A DNA stretch of 64,000 nucleotides, taken from positions 4,463,894 through 4,527,893 of the forward strand of contig NZ_JAJOZC010000001.1 in the NCBI RefSeq assembly GCF_023701695.1, given 5' to 3'. This DNA is from Streptomyces sp. RKAG290 (GTDB taxonomy: Bacteria; Actinomycetota; Actinomycetes; Streptomycetales; Streptomycetaceae). The notes beneath the pieces were generated by a model that was not told where the DNA came from, ran no database searches, and worked only from the letters and a program-made list of their open reading frames with translations. This document shows positions 1-8,546 of the stretch, piece by piece (within the stretch, counting starts at the first letter, position 1; each line of letters starts with the position of its first letter). A program made the position numbers and the translations under genes.

Positions 1-408
1 GACCACCTCGTGGGCGTAGCCGGGTGCGAAGACGCGCTGGGCACCGGCGCCCAGGGTCCGCTTGCCGCGGTCCGTACGCTCGGTCAGTTCGCCTTCCAGC
101 ACGGTCAGTACGCCGGAGGACAGGCCGTGGTCGTGCAGGCCGCTGCCCTGGCCGGGGACCCAGCTGAGCAGCCAGACCTCGTAGCCGAGCGGGGTCGCGT
201 GGGCTTCGGGGACGGTGTGCAGCCGGTGGTACCAGCGGCTGGTGGCGTCGTACTGGACGAGCGGGGCCCACCTGGCGCGGTCGTCGGCGATGCTGCGTGC
301 GAGCCCGACGAACTCCGCCACGGTGGTGGGGTGCTCACGGGCGGGGCGCAGCAGGTGCTGGACCTCGAGGAGGTCGCCGGCGATCTGGAGGTCGCTGTCG
401 CTGTTCAT
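1..408 (-). CDS. cysteine dioxygenase, C-terminus cut by window edge
   Basis: A minus-strand frame opens at an ATG (408-406) and stays open to base 1, giving 136 N-terminal residues. It is a cupin: around residue 75-95 it reads LSWVPGQGSGLHDHGLSSG, with the paired histidines that bind iron in type I cysteine dioxygenases, then an E at the usual third-ligand position. The family oxidises cysteine to cysteine sulfinate in the cytoplasm. A GAGGAA ribosome site lies about 10 bases before the ATG, which supports this start. The upstream side carries a cysteine-rich leader ORF (556-633), suggesting cysteine-dependent control. The remaining C-terminal third lies left of the window. Family assignment is confident; the enzyme's regulation is inferred. 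Confidence 0.88.
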   Translation of the reverse strand, partial: MNSDSDLQIAGDLLEVQHLLRPAREHPTTVAEFVGLARSIADDRARWAPLVQYDATSRWYHRLHTVPEAHATPLGYEVWLLSWVPGQGSGLHDHGLSSGVLTVLEGELTERTDRGKRTLGAGAQRVFAPGYAHEVV

Positions 409-555
409 GGGTGCGGTGGTTCCTCGGCATGGGGTGCAGTACGGATGCAGGGGTGTCGCGAGGACCGGAGGGACCGGGTGGCCGCGGGCCGCGAAGGCCG
501 CATGGGGAGGGTCCGGGGGTCCGGGATGAGCTGGGTCCGGCTGGAGCGCGAAGGC

Positions 556-633
556 TCAACAGCTGAGACAGCTGGAACAGCAACAGCGAGCCTGCACAGC
601 GCTGCGGAACCCACGGACGTGGGTGACGCGCAT
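556..633 (-). CDS. cysteine-rich leader peptide upstream of cysteine dioxygenase
   Basis: This 25-codon ORF (ATG 633-631, TGA 558-556) encodes a peptide starting MRVTHVRGFRS and ending in CCCSSCLSC. Five of its last nine residues are cysteine, and there are none before them. No Shine-Dalgarno is visible before the ATG, so it may be read from a leaderless transcript. It lies 147 bases before the cysteine dioxygenase start on the same strand. Polycysteine leaderless ORFs are known in mycobacteria as cysteine-responsive attenuators of sulfur genes. Placement and composition suggest a comparable device here; function is inferred. Confidence 0.72.
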   Translation of the reverse strand: MRVTHVRGFRSAVQARCCCSSCLSC

Positions 634-1105
634 TGCTGAGGTCACTGGCATGGCATCAAGGAGAACCGGAGAACCTCCGACTGTCAACCCAATGCCCGAT
701 TTGGGGGTAATGTTTCACCTCATCCGGTTGCTCCGAGCGGAGAAAGGTTTGTGCAGCCCCCGCAGCGGAGATGTGGCGCAACAGGTGGACCGCTAAACGC
801 AGTCGCACCCCCGTGACCCGACTGTGATCTTGGTCGCTTCGGTGATCGAATCGCAACGTGACCACCCCTCCGGGAGTTCCTTCCTGTGTGAGGTGAGCGC
901 GCGAGGGAGCCCATGGCATATGTCAGGTTTTTGGTGATTTGAACACTTTCCGCATACGCTTGGTTCCGCAGAGTGAATACCGGGCCCAATAGCAGATCTG
1001 CGCTTGACTGGCCCGGAGATACACACTTGTAATTTCACTCGTGTCGTTCGGCCGATTCGATAACGGCCGCATCACGGGGACGCAAGAGACAGACGAGGGG
1101 CGCAC
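634..1105. promoter_or_regulatory. whiB / cysteine dioxygenase divergent control region
   Basis: This 472-base gap has no convincing gene. A plausible plus-strand promoter for whiB is TTGACT at 1004-1009 with TGTAAT at 1028-1033 (18-base spacer). A second AT-richer stretch, CGATTCGATAACG, follows at about 1053-1065. whiB of S. coelicolor is known to have two promoters and to be a BldD target. AGTGA/TCACT half-sites occur near 972 and 1036, but I see no complete consensus operator. The promoter for the minus-strand leader ORF should lie just right of 633 but has no obvious -10. Confidence 0.4.
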
Positions 1106-1369
1106 ATGACCGAGCTGTTCCAGCAACTGCTGGTCGAGGACGCGGACGAGGAACTCGGCTGGCAGGAGCGCGCACTGTGCGCGCAGACCGACCCCGAGTC
1201 CTTCTTTCCCGAGAAGGGCGGATCCACCCGCGAGGCAAAGAAGGTCTGTCTCGCCTGTGAAGTCCGGTCCGAATGCCTTGAGTACGCCCTTTCCAAAGAC
1301 GAGCGATTCGGCATCTGGGGCGGTCTTTCCGAGCGCGAACGACGCCGTCTGAAGAAGGCCGCGATCTGA
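1106..1369 (+). CDS. whiB: WhiB, developmental iron-sulfur transcription factor
   Basis: This 87-residue protein has the four WhiB-family cysteines C25, C48, C51 and C57 (C-x22-C-x2-C-x5-C) that hold a 4Fe-4S cluster. They are followed by the GIWGG turn at 69-73 and a basic RERRRLKK tail for DNA contact. It is nearly identical to the S. coelicolor WhiB I recall, which partners with WhiA to trigger sporulation septation. The ATG follows a GAGGGGCG ribosome site. It is a single-gene unit closed by a strong hairpin at 1384-1438. The neighbours (cysteine dioxygenase on the left, mannose genes on the right) match the whiB locus of other streptomycetes and whiB2 of mycobacteria. Confidence 0.97.
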   Translation: MTELFQQLLVEDADEELGWQERALCAQTDPESFFPEKGGSTREAKKVCLACEVRSECLEYALSKDERFGIWGGLSERERRRLKKAAI

Positions 1370-1383
1370 TAAGCCACCCAAGA

Positions 1384-1438
1384 GCCGTCCCGTAATCCCT
1401 GGCGGGCGCACGACGACAGCCAGGGATTACGGGACGGC
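1384..1438 (+). terminator. strong terminator of whiB
   Basis: Perfect 20-base inverted repeat: left arm GCCGTCCCGTAATCCCTGGC at 1384-1403, right arm 1419-1438, 15-base loop. There is no U tract, as is common for Streptomyces terminators. It lies 14 bases after the whiB stop. Confidence 0.9.
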
Positions 1439-1528
1439 CCTTGGCCGCCGGACACCACGTCCGGGCAATCCGGGGCCGGCGACACCGGCCCCTCCGCGGA
1501 GCCGACCGCTCCCCGGACCAGGGCGCCC

Positions 1529-1569
1529 ATGGCCCGCCGCCTGCACCATGCCCGCAGGCGGCGGGCCAT
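1529..1569. terminator. second hairpin in whiB-glycosyltransferase gap
   Basis: A perfect 16-base inverted repeat with arms at 1529-1544 (ATGGCCCGCCGCCTGC) and 1554-1569 and a 9-base loop. It lies in the 439-base gap between whiB and the glycosyltransferase. It could be a back-up terminator or a transcript-stability element. Downstream, CCGTACCGTTAGTGTGG (1691-1707) is the only promoter-like stretch I see for the next gene. Confidence 0.55.
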
Positions 1570-1808
1570 TGCCATGCCCGCCCAAGGCTGCGCCCCGGCC
1601 CCGGCGCCGACGGCTCACCGGACCCCGCGCACGGCCCCCGGCCGCTGTGCCGTTGCCCTCGTTCAACCGCTCCGCGCCACCCCGGTTATCCGTACCGTTA
1701 GTGTGGGGCCCCGTCCGAGACGCGCCAACGACCCGACAGAGCGCGCGTGTACACCAATGCAGCCCCCGGGGGACGCCCCCCGGACCCGGCCGGAGGGCCC
1801 GTACCTCG

Positions 1809-4800
1809 ATGTCCGTGCACAGCCATTCGACGGCGCCGTACGCGGCTGCCGCCGCCCCAGAGTTCCCCCGGCATGTCGTCACCGCCGTGCTCGTCTCCCA
1901 CGACGGCGCACGCTGGCTGCCCGACGCTCTCGCCGGGCTGCTCGGGCAGGAACGCCCCGTACAGAACGTCGTCGCCGCCGACACCGGCAGCGCCGACGAC
2001 TCCGCGCGGCTGGTCACCGAGGCGCTCGGCGCCGACCGCGTCCTGCACCTCGCGCGGCGTACGAGCTTCGGCACCGCAGTCGACGAGGCGAGCCGCACCG
2101 CCGGTGTGCTCACCCCGGACGACCTGCCGTACCTGAAGCGGCCCAGCGGCTGGGACCCGGTCACCAGGTCCTGGCGCGACGACGCCTACGACCTGCCCGA
2201 ACTGCCCCACGGCGAACCGGTGCAGTGGCTCTGGCTGCTGCACGACGACTGCGCGCCCGAGCCCGACGCACTCGCCGAGATGCTGCGCGTCGTCGACTCC
2301 GACCGGCACGCGGCGATCGTCGGACCCAAGCTCCGCGGCTGGTACGACCGCAGGCAACTCCTCGAAGTCGGCGTCTCCATCGCCAACAGCGGCCGGCGCT
2401 GGACCGGACTCGACCGGCGCGAGCAGGACCAGGGCCAGCACGACCAGGTCCGAACCGTCCTGTCCGTCTCCACCGCGGGCATGCTGATCCGCCGTGACGT
2501 GTGGGAGGAGCTCGGCGGGTTCGACCGCAGGCTGCCCCTGATGCGTGACGACGTCGACCTGTGCTGGCGCGCCCACATGGCCGGGCACCGGGTGCTGGTC
2601 GCCCCCGACGCCGTCCTGCGGCACGCCGAGGCGTCCGCCCGCGAACGCCGTCCCATCGACTGCGCCGGACGCTCCGTCTCCAGCCCGCACCGCGTCGACA
2701 AGGCCGGCGCCGTCTACACGATGCTCGTCAACGCCCGCGGCAAGCTGCTGATCTGGGCGCTGCTCCGGCTCGTGCTCGGTACCCTGCTGCGCACGCTCGC
2801 CTACCTCGTCGGCAAGGTGCCCGGCCAGGCCCTCGACGAGGTCGCCGGGCTCCTCGGCACCCTGCTGCGCCCCGGCCGGATCCTGGCCGCCCGGCGCACA
2901 CGCGGCAAGGGGAACATCGACCCGGCCGAACTTCGCGGGCTCTTCCCGGCACCGGGCGCCACCGTCCGCGCGACCGTCGAGCAGGTCGCCGGGAACTTCG
3001 GCGGCAGCTCGGAGGCGGAGGCCGGCGGCTCGCGGCACGGCGCCGTCGAGTCCGGACCGGGCGGTGACGACGCCGATTTCCTGGAGATCGACCAGTTCGC
3101 ACGGCTGAAGCGGGTCGGGCGCAAACCGGGCCCTGTCCTCTTCGCCGTCCTGCTCCTGGTCTCCCTCGTCGCCTGCCGCGGCCTCCTCGGCGGCGGCGCA
3201 CTGGCGGGCGGCGCACTGCTGCCCGCACCGGGCGACGTCTCCGACCTGTGGGGCCGGTACGCCGACGGCTGGCACACCGTGGGCACCGGCGGCACCCAGA
3301 CCGCGCCGCCCTACCTGGCCATGATCTCGGCCCTGTCCGCGCTGTTCCTCGGCTCCACCGGTTTCGCGCTCACCCTGCTGCTGGTCTGCTCGGTCCCGCT
3401 CGCCGGACTCACCGCGTACTTCGTCTCCAGGCCGCTGCTCCCCTCGCGGCTGCTGCGGGCCTGGGCGAGCGTCGCGTACGCCTTCCTGCCCGCCGCCACC
3501 GGGGCCCTGGCGACCGGTCGCCTCGGCACCGCCGTCCTGCTCGTCCTGCTCCCCCTGATCGCCCGCACGGCCGTCTCCGCGCACGGCCTGCGCAGCGGCG
3601 GGGGGACGCGCGGCAGCTGGCGCGCCACCTGGGCGTACACCCTGCTCCTCACCCTCGCGATGGCGTTCACGCCCATCGTCTGGCCCCTCGCGGTGGTCCT
3701 CGGCCTCGGTGTCCTGGCGCTGCGCCGCGACGACATCACCGCCTACGGACTCCGCTTCGTCGCCGCGATCGGCACCCCGCTGCTCGTGCTGGCGCCCTGG
3801 TCGCTCTCGCTGCTGACCAGCCCGTCGTCCTTCTTCGAGGAAGCGGGCCTGGAGACCGGTACGGGCACGGCCTCCGCCCTGGACCTGCTCGGGATCAGCC
3901 CCGGCGGACCGAAGGCGGCGGGCAGCGTCCTGCTGCTCGGCATCGTGCTCGCGGCGCTGGCCGCGCTGCTGCGCGGGGAGCGGCAGTTCGCGGTCCGGAC
4001 CGCCTGGGCCGTCGCCCTGGTCGGCCTGGCCTTCGCCGGGCTCGCCAACGGCTCCGGCTGGGCGGGCCCCGCCACCCTCGTCTACGGCAGCGCGCTGATC
4101 GCCGCCGCCCTGATCGGCGCGGACGGCGCCCGGGTACGCGTCGCCGAGCTCAGCTTCGGCTGGCGCCAGCCGGTAGCCGTCCTGATCGCCCTCGCCGCCG
4201 GGGTGGCCCCCGTACTGGCCGCCGTCGGCTGGATGATCGGCGGCGCCGCGGGCCCGCTGGAGCGACGTGACCCGGTGCAGGTGCCGGCGTTCGTCGCCGA
4301 GGAGAGCAGCACCCGCGACCAGCCCCGCACCCTGGTCCTCGGCGGCACCTCACCCGGCTCCGTCGCCTACACCCTGGTCCGCGGCTCCGGCGCCCGGCTG
4401 GGCGACGCCGAACTGGCCGCGGCCGGGGCGGCAACAGCCACCTCGACAAGGTCGTCGCCAACCTGGTCGCGGGTTCCGGCGCCGACCAGGGCAGCCAGCT
4501 CAGCGGTTTCGCGATCCGTTACGTCCTCGTGCGGGACGGCGCACCGAAGCAGATGAGCCGGGTGCTCGACGCGACGCCGGGCCTCAGCCGGCTCAGCCAG
4601 CTGGACGGCAGCGCACTCTGGCGGGTCGACCGGCAGGTCGCCCGCATCATGATCATCCCGTCCACCGCCGGTGACGAGCAGCTTCCGGTCGGCTCCCTCC
4701 CGGTCGAGGCGCACACCAAGATCCCCAAGGGCGGCAGCGGCCGGGTGCTGCGGATCGCCGACGCGGCCGACCCGGGCTGGCAGGCCACGCTCGACGGCCG

Positions 4801-5800
4801 GACGCTGACCCGCAAGACCGTCGACGGCTGGGCGCAGGGCTTCGAGCTCCCCGCCGAGGGCGGCTCGCTGGACCTCACGTACGAGACGCCCTTCACGCAC
4901 TCCGCGTGGATCTGGGCCCAGGCCGCGTTCGCCGTCGTCCTGCTGGTCCTGGCCCTGCCGGGCCGCCGCCGGGAGATCGACGACGACCTGCCCGAGGAGA
5001 CCGCGCCGGTCCCCGCCGAGCCGGTCGCGGGCGAGGGGCGCCGGGCGCGCAGGCTGCGCGCGGCCGCCCAGGCGGAGGGCGAGGCCGACGGCGAGGACGT
5101 CGACGCGGAGGACCGGGCCGAGTACGTCCCCGCCATGCCGCCGTCCGCGCCGCAACCGCCGGCCGTCGACGACCAGGGCGTCTTCGTCCCGCAGCAGGCG
5201 GACGGCGAGACAGGCCAGTACGCGGCCGTCCCGCAGCAGGCCGAGGGCGACACCGGCCAGTACGCGGCGGTCCCGCAGCAGGCCGAGGGCGACACCGGCC
5301 AGTACGCGGCGGTCCCGCAGCAGGCCGAGGGCGACACCGGCCAGTACGCGGCGGTGCCGCAGCAGCAGTACGGCGAATGGGACGCCCAGCAGTACCAGGG
5401 CGCCGACTACCCGCAGCAGTACCAGGACGGCCAGTACCAGCAGGGCCAGTACCCGCAGGGCCAGTACGGCGCGGGGCAGCAGCCCGACGCCGCCGGCTAC
5501 GACCCGTACGGCTATCCGCAGCAGCAGGGCGACTACACCCAGTACGACCAGGGCCAGGGCCAGGGGCAGTACCCCGGCGCCCCGTACGACGCCAACGCCC
5601 CGTACGGCACGGGTGACCAGTACGGCAACACCCAGTACGACGCGGGCCAGTACGACACGAACCAGTACGCCCCCGGCCAGTACGGCGAGCAGCAGCCGCC
5701 GCACGATCCCCAGAACCCCGACGAGAACACCGACGAGAACCCCGCCCCGGGCCAGAACCCGTGGCCGACCGGTAACGCATCGCGAGGCGAGTCCGAGTGA
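1809..5800 (+). CDS. large membrane GT2 glycosyltransferase with Q/Y-rich tail (frameshifted at 4425-4428)
   Basis: Repaired, this is a protein of about 1330 residues starting MSVHSHSTAPY. Residues 20-300 form a GT-A family 2 domain: DTGSADDS near 57, LHDDCAPEPD near 144 (the DxD-like donor site), and RDDVDLCWRAHMAG near 246. Hydrophobic segments run from about 436 to 814, followed by an external domain, another membrane segment near 1031-1052 and a Q/Y/G-rich tail with four 14-residue repeats. The frame breaks in GGGG at 4425-4428. Adding one G restores a plausible reading (AAAGGGNSHLDKV) into the second frame. Its stop overlaps the next start (GTGA, 5797-5800), so it is coupled to the DUF5719 gene. 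It probably transfers a sugar to an envelope acceptor; substrate unknown. The start at 1809 is chosen because the GT2 fold begins right after it. Confidence 0.82.
5186..5353 (+). repeat. four tandem 42-bp repeats in glycosyltransferase tail
   Basis: Four head-to-tail 42-base units start at 5186, 5228, 5270 and 5312. The second to fourth are virtually identical. Each encodes a 14-residue unit close to VPQQAEGDTGQYAA. A fifth partial unit (GTGCCGCAGCAG) begins at 5354 and grades into an irregular QY-rich segment. The length is a multiple of three, so unit gain or loss keeps the frame. Confidence 0.95.
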
Positions 5801-7317
5801 AGTCCACCAACCTGTCCCTCATCGTGGGGGCCGCCGCTCTCGCGGCCGTCACCGGATTCGCCGCGCTCACCGTGCCCGGAGAGGGGGGCGCCACGGAGGC
5901 GAAGGCAGCCACGCGGCTGCCCGTGGAGCGGTCGAGCCTGCTCTGTCCCGAGCCCGGTCTCTCGGACCTCGCGGACACCACGTACACGTCCTTCACTCCG
6001 GCCGGGAAGAGCGGCGGCGAGGCGGGCGTGGCCGAACTGCAGTCGTCCACGGCGGCCAAGGACGAAGCGAAGAAGGGCAAGGAGAAGAGCAAGGGCAAGG
6101 GCAAGGCGGCAGACCCGGACAAGCCCGTCCTCGCCCTCAAGGAACCCGGCAAGCCGGCCACCGCCGAGGTGTCCGGCTCGGACGCCCCCGCCCTCGTCGG
6201 CACCGCCACCGGCCGGCTGGCCCCCGGCTGGACCGCCCAGCAGACCACCACCGTCGAGGCGGGCGAATCCCGCGGCGTGCTCGGTGTCGGCTGCACCGCG
6301 CCCGACACCGACTTCTGGTTCCCGGCAGCGAGCACGGCGAAGTCCCGCGAGGACTACGTCAACCTCACCAACCCGGACGACACCGCCGCCGTCGCAGACA
6401 TCGAGCTGTACGGTCCCGACGGCACGCTCAAGTCCGATGTGGGCGAGGGCATCACGGTCCCCGCCGGATCCGGCGTCCGCGTCCTGATCTCGACGCTGAC
6501 CAGCAAGGCGGCCGAGGACGTCACCGTCCACGTCACCACCCGTACCGGACGGGTCGGCGCCGTCGTCAGGACCGCGGACAGCAGGACCGGCAGCGACTGG
6601 CTCACCGCCTCCGCCGCCCCGGCGGGCACCCTGGTGCTGCCCGGCATCCCGGCGGACGCGACCTCGGTCCGGCTGGTGGCCTTCGCTCCCGGCGAGGACG
6701 ACGCGGACCTGAAGGTGAAGCTGCTCGGCAAGACGGGCGCGATCTCCCCGGCGGGCCACGAGGACCTGCACGTCAAGTCGCGGATGACCGCCGGGGTCGA
6801 CCTGAAGGACCTCACCCGGGGTGAAGCCGGCTCCCTGCAGCTGACCCCCGCCCAGGACGGCAGGGCCACCCCGGTGGTGGCCGCACTGAGGGTGGTCCGC
6901 GGCAAGGGCGACAAGCAGGAGGTCGGCTACATCCCGGCGACCGGGCCGGTAGGCGCGCAGGCGACCGCCGCCGACAACCGCGCCAAGGGCTCGGTCCTCT
7001 CGCTCACCGCGCCGGGCGCCGCAGGCACCGTGAAGGTCACGGCATCCGCGGGCAGCAAGGGCGGTACCCCGGTCAGCAAGACGTACAAGGTCGCCGCCGG
7101 CACCACCCTGGCGGTCACCCCGCCGGTACCGGCAGGGCTCAAGGGCACGTACGCGCTGACCGTCGAGACGCAGTCGGGCGGCCCGGTCCACGCCGCCCGC
7201 ACGCTCACGCTCCCGCAGGACGGCATCCCGATGTTCACGGTGCAGACCCTGCCGGACGACGGCGGAACGGTCGAGGTGCCCGCGGCCGAACAGGACCTGT
7301 CGGTCCTGGACGACTGA
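5797..7317 (+). CDS. DUF5719 secreted or membrane-anchored protein
   Basis: This 506-residue protein has one N-terminal hydrophobic segment at about residues 5-24 (LSLIVGAAALAAVTGFAAL), a lysine-rich low-complexity stretch near 85-110 and then a long beta-rich exported region. It matches the actinobacterial DUF5719 family, whose function is not established. The GTG start overlaps the TGA of the preceding glycosyltransferase by two bases, so translation is coupled and the two are likely made in fixed ratio. I infer a partner or accessory to the membrane glycosyltransferase at the cell surface. No enzymatic motif is visible. Confidence 0.82.
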   Translation: MKSTNLSLIVGAAALAAVTGFAALTVPGEGGATEAKAATRLPVERSSLLCPEPGLSDLADTTYTSFTPAGKSGGEAGVAELQSSTAAKDEAKKGKEKSKGKGKAADPDKPVLALKEPGKPATAEVSGSDAPALVGTATGRLAPGWTAQQTTTVEAGESRGVLGVGCTAPDTDFWFPAASTAKSREDYVNLTNPDDTAAVADIELYGPDGTLKSDVGEGITVPAGSGVRVLISTLTSKAAEDVTVHVTTRTGRVGAVVRTADSRTGSDWLTASAAPAGTLVLPGIPADATSVRLVAFAPGEDDADLKVKLLGKTGAISPAGHEDLHVKSRMTAGVDLKDLTRGEAGSLQLTPAQDGRATPVVAALRVVRGKGDKQEVGYIPATGPVGAQATAADNRAKGSVLSLTAPGAAGTVKVTASAGSKGGTPVSKTYKVAAGTTLAVTPPVPAGLKGTYALTVETQSGGPVHAARTLTLPQDGIPMFTVQTLPDDGGTVEVPAAEQDLSVLDD

Positions 7318-7356
7318 ACGCGGCTGCGGGGGCCCGGCCCCCGCAACCGCGCCCTG

Positions 7357-7788
7357 CTACTCCTGCCCGTACCGGGGATCGACCGACTCGGGCGAGAGCC
7401 CCAGGAGCTCCGCGACCATCTCCACCACGACCTCGTGCACCAGCAGCGCACGCTCGTCGCGATTCTTGGTGCGGATCTCGACGGGTCGCCGGTAGACGAC
7501 GATCTGCGCCGGCCGTTCCTTCTCCGCGGGCAACGCGCTCCCCAGCGGTACCGCCTCCTCCGCGGTACCCGGTACGTCGAGAACCACGAAGTCGACCTCG
7601 GCCAGCTGCGGCCAGCGCCGCTCCAGCCGCTCCACCGAGTCCTGCACGAGATCACGGAAGCTGTCCGCCCGGCTGACCGAGAGCGGCACCTGGGGCGGGG
7701 CGACGGGCCCGCGCATGCCTCGGCCGTGTCGGTCTCGGCGCCGTGGTCTCGGCTCGGACGGGAGGGGCGGCGGTACGGGACTGTCCAT
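7357..7788 (-). CDS. zincin-like metallopeptidase-family protein lacking the full HExxH
   Basis: A 143-residue protein beginning MDSPVPPPLPSEP. A proline/arginine-rich N-terminus of about 40 residues precedes a small alpha/beta domain. Near residue 118 it reads LLVHEVVVEMVAELLGL, aligning with the HExxH helix of the zincin_1 (DUF1025) family but with valine in place of the second zinc histidine, so peptidase activity is doubtful. A homologue lies beside whiB2 and DUF3499 in mycobacteria (Rv3259). A TACGCT -10 at 7803-7798 sits six bases before an in-frame GTG (7791-7789), so transcription may be leaderless and the start may be that GTG, one codon earlier. Confidence 0.8.
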   Translation of the reverse strand: MDSPVPPPLPSEPRPRRRDRHGRGMRGPVAPPQVPLSVSRADSFRDLVQDSVERLERRWPQLAEVDFVVLDVPGTAEEAVPLGSALPAEKERPAQIVVYRRPVEIRTKNRDERALLVHEVVVEMVAELLGLSPESVDPRYGQE

Positions 7789-7791
7789 CAC

Positions 7792-8110
7792 TGACGCAGC
7801 GTAACGCTCTGCGCGGCCCGCCGGTCGCTGCTGCCCGGGTAGCGAACCGGCCTGCCCGCTCCTGAGCAATCCGGCCATGCGGGAGCCCCTTTCCGGCCCT
7901 GCTCCTGACCACTGCTCTCCCACCTTTTGACCGCTTTTGGATCGAGTGGTGACCGGAATCGTTGTCGTCATGACCTGCACCCCTCTGTTGCCGTGCAGGT
8001 CAGGGGAGTTGCACCGGAAGCGGCCGCGCCGAGCTCCCGGGGCGACACGGTGGGGTGAGCTGAGGGAGAGTCGTCGCGGCCCGCTCAAGAGTGCGGTACC
8101 GTCCAACATC
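7792..8110. promoter_or_regulatory. divergent promoter region, zincin-like / DUF3499
   Basis: A 319-base divergent gap. Minus strand: TACGCT at 7803-7798 with the start 7 bases on. Plus strand: TACCGT at 8097-8102, eight bases before the GTG at 8111. Both genes look leaderless. I see no convincing -35 boxes and no other gene in the gap. Confidence 0.45.
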
Positions 8111-8488
8111 GTGAGCCCTGTACGTCGCTGTTCGCGCACCGCGTGCGGCCGCCCTGCCGTCGCGACACTGACGTACGTCTATGCCGACTCGACTGCGGTC
8201 CTCGGCCCGCTCGCCACCTACGCCGAGCCCCACTGCTACGACCTCTGTGCCGAGCACAGCGAGCGCCTGACCGCGCCCCGTGGCTGGGAGGTCGTCCGGC
8301 TCTCCGATCCCTCCGCGCCCACCCGCCCCAGCGGTGACGACCTCGAAGCGCTCGCCAACGCCGTACGGGAAGCAGCGCGTCCGCAGGACCGCGGCGCCGG
8401 GCCAAGGGGCGGCGGTCCGCGCGCCGCCGATCCGATGGAGGTCGCCCGCAGGGGCCACCTCCGCGTGCTGCGCTCGCCCGACTCCTGA
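8111..8488 (+). CDS. DUF3499 family protein, putative zinc-binding
   Basis: This 125-residue protein starts MSPVRRCSRTACGRPAVATL. It has a C-x4-C pair at the N-terminus and HCYDLCAEH near residue 40, together forming a plausible four-ligand zinc ribbon. The C-terminal half is polar and variable. This is the DUF3499 family, found next to the mannose-phosphate genes in both Streptomyces and Mycobacterium (Rv3258c); its role is unknown. The GTG start is chosen because the conserved cysteine motif begins six residues later and a TACCGT -10 lies eight bases upstream, consistent with a leaderless message. It is 58 bases from manB and likely co-transcribed with it. Confidence 0.85.
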   Translation: MSPVRRCSRTACGRPAVATLTYVYADSTAVLGPLATYAEPHCYDLCAEHSERLTAPRGWEVVRLSDPSAPTRPSGDDLEALANAVREAARPQDRGAGPRGGGPRAADPMEVARRGHLRVLRSPDS

Positions 8489-8546
8489 GCCAGGACTGCC
8501 GCCGGGTAGTTTGGCTGGTCCGAAGAGACCACAGGAGGACCGGCCC

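Noticed and set aside
1698..3584. 628-codon antisense frame over the first glycosyltransferase
   Set aside because: Composition typical of a shadow frame, no start context and no motifs.
5186..5353. CRISPR-like array
   Set aside because: The repeats are contiguous, in frame and coding, with no spacers.
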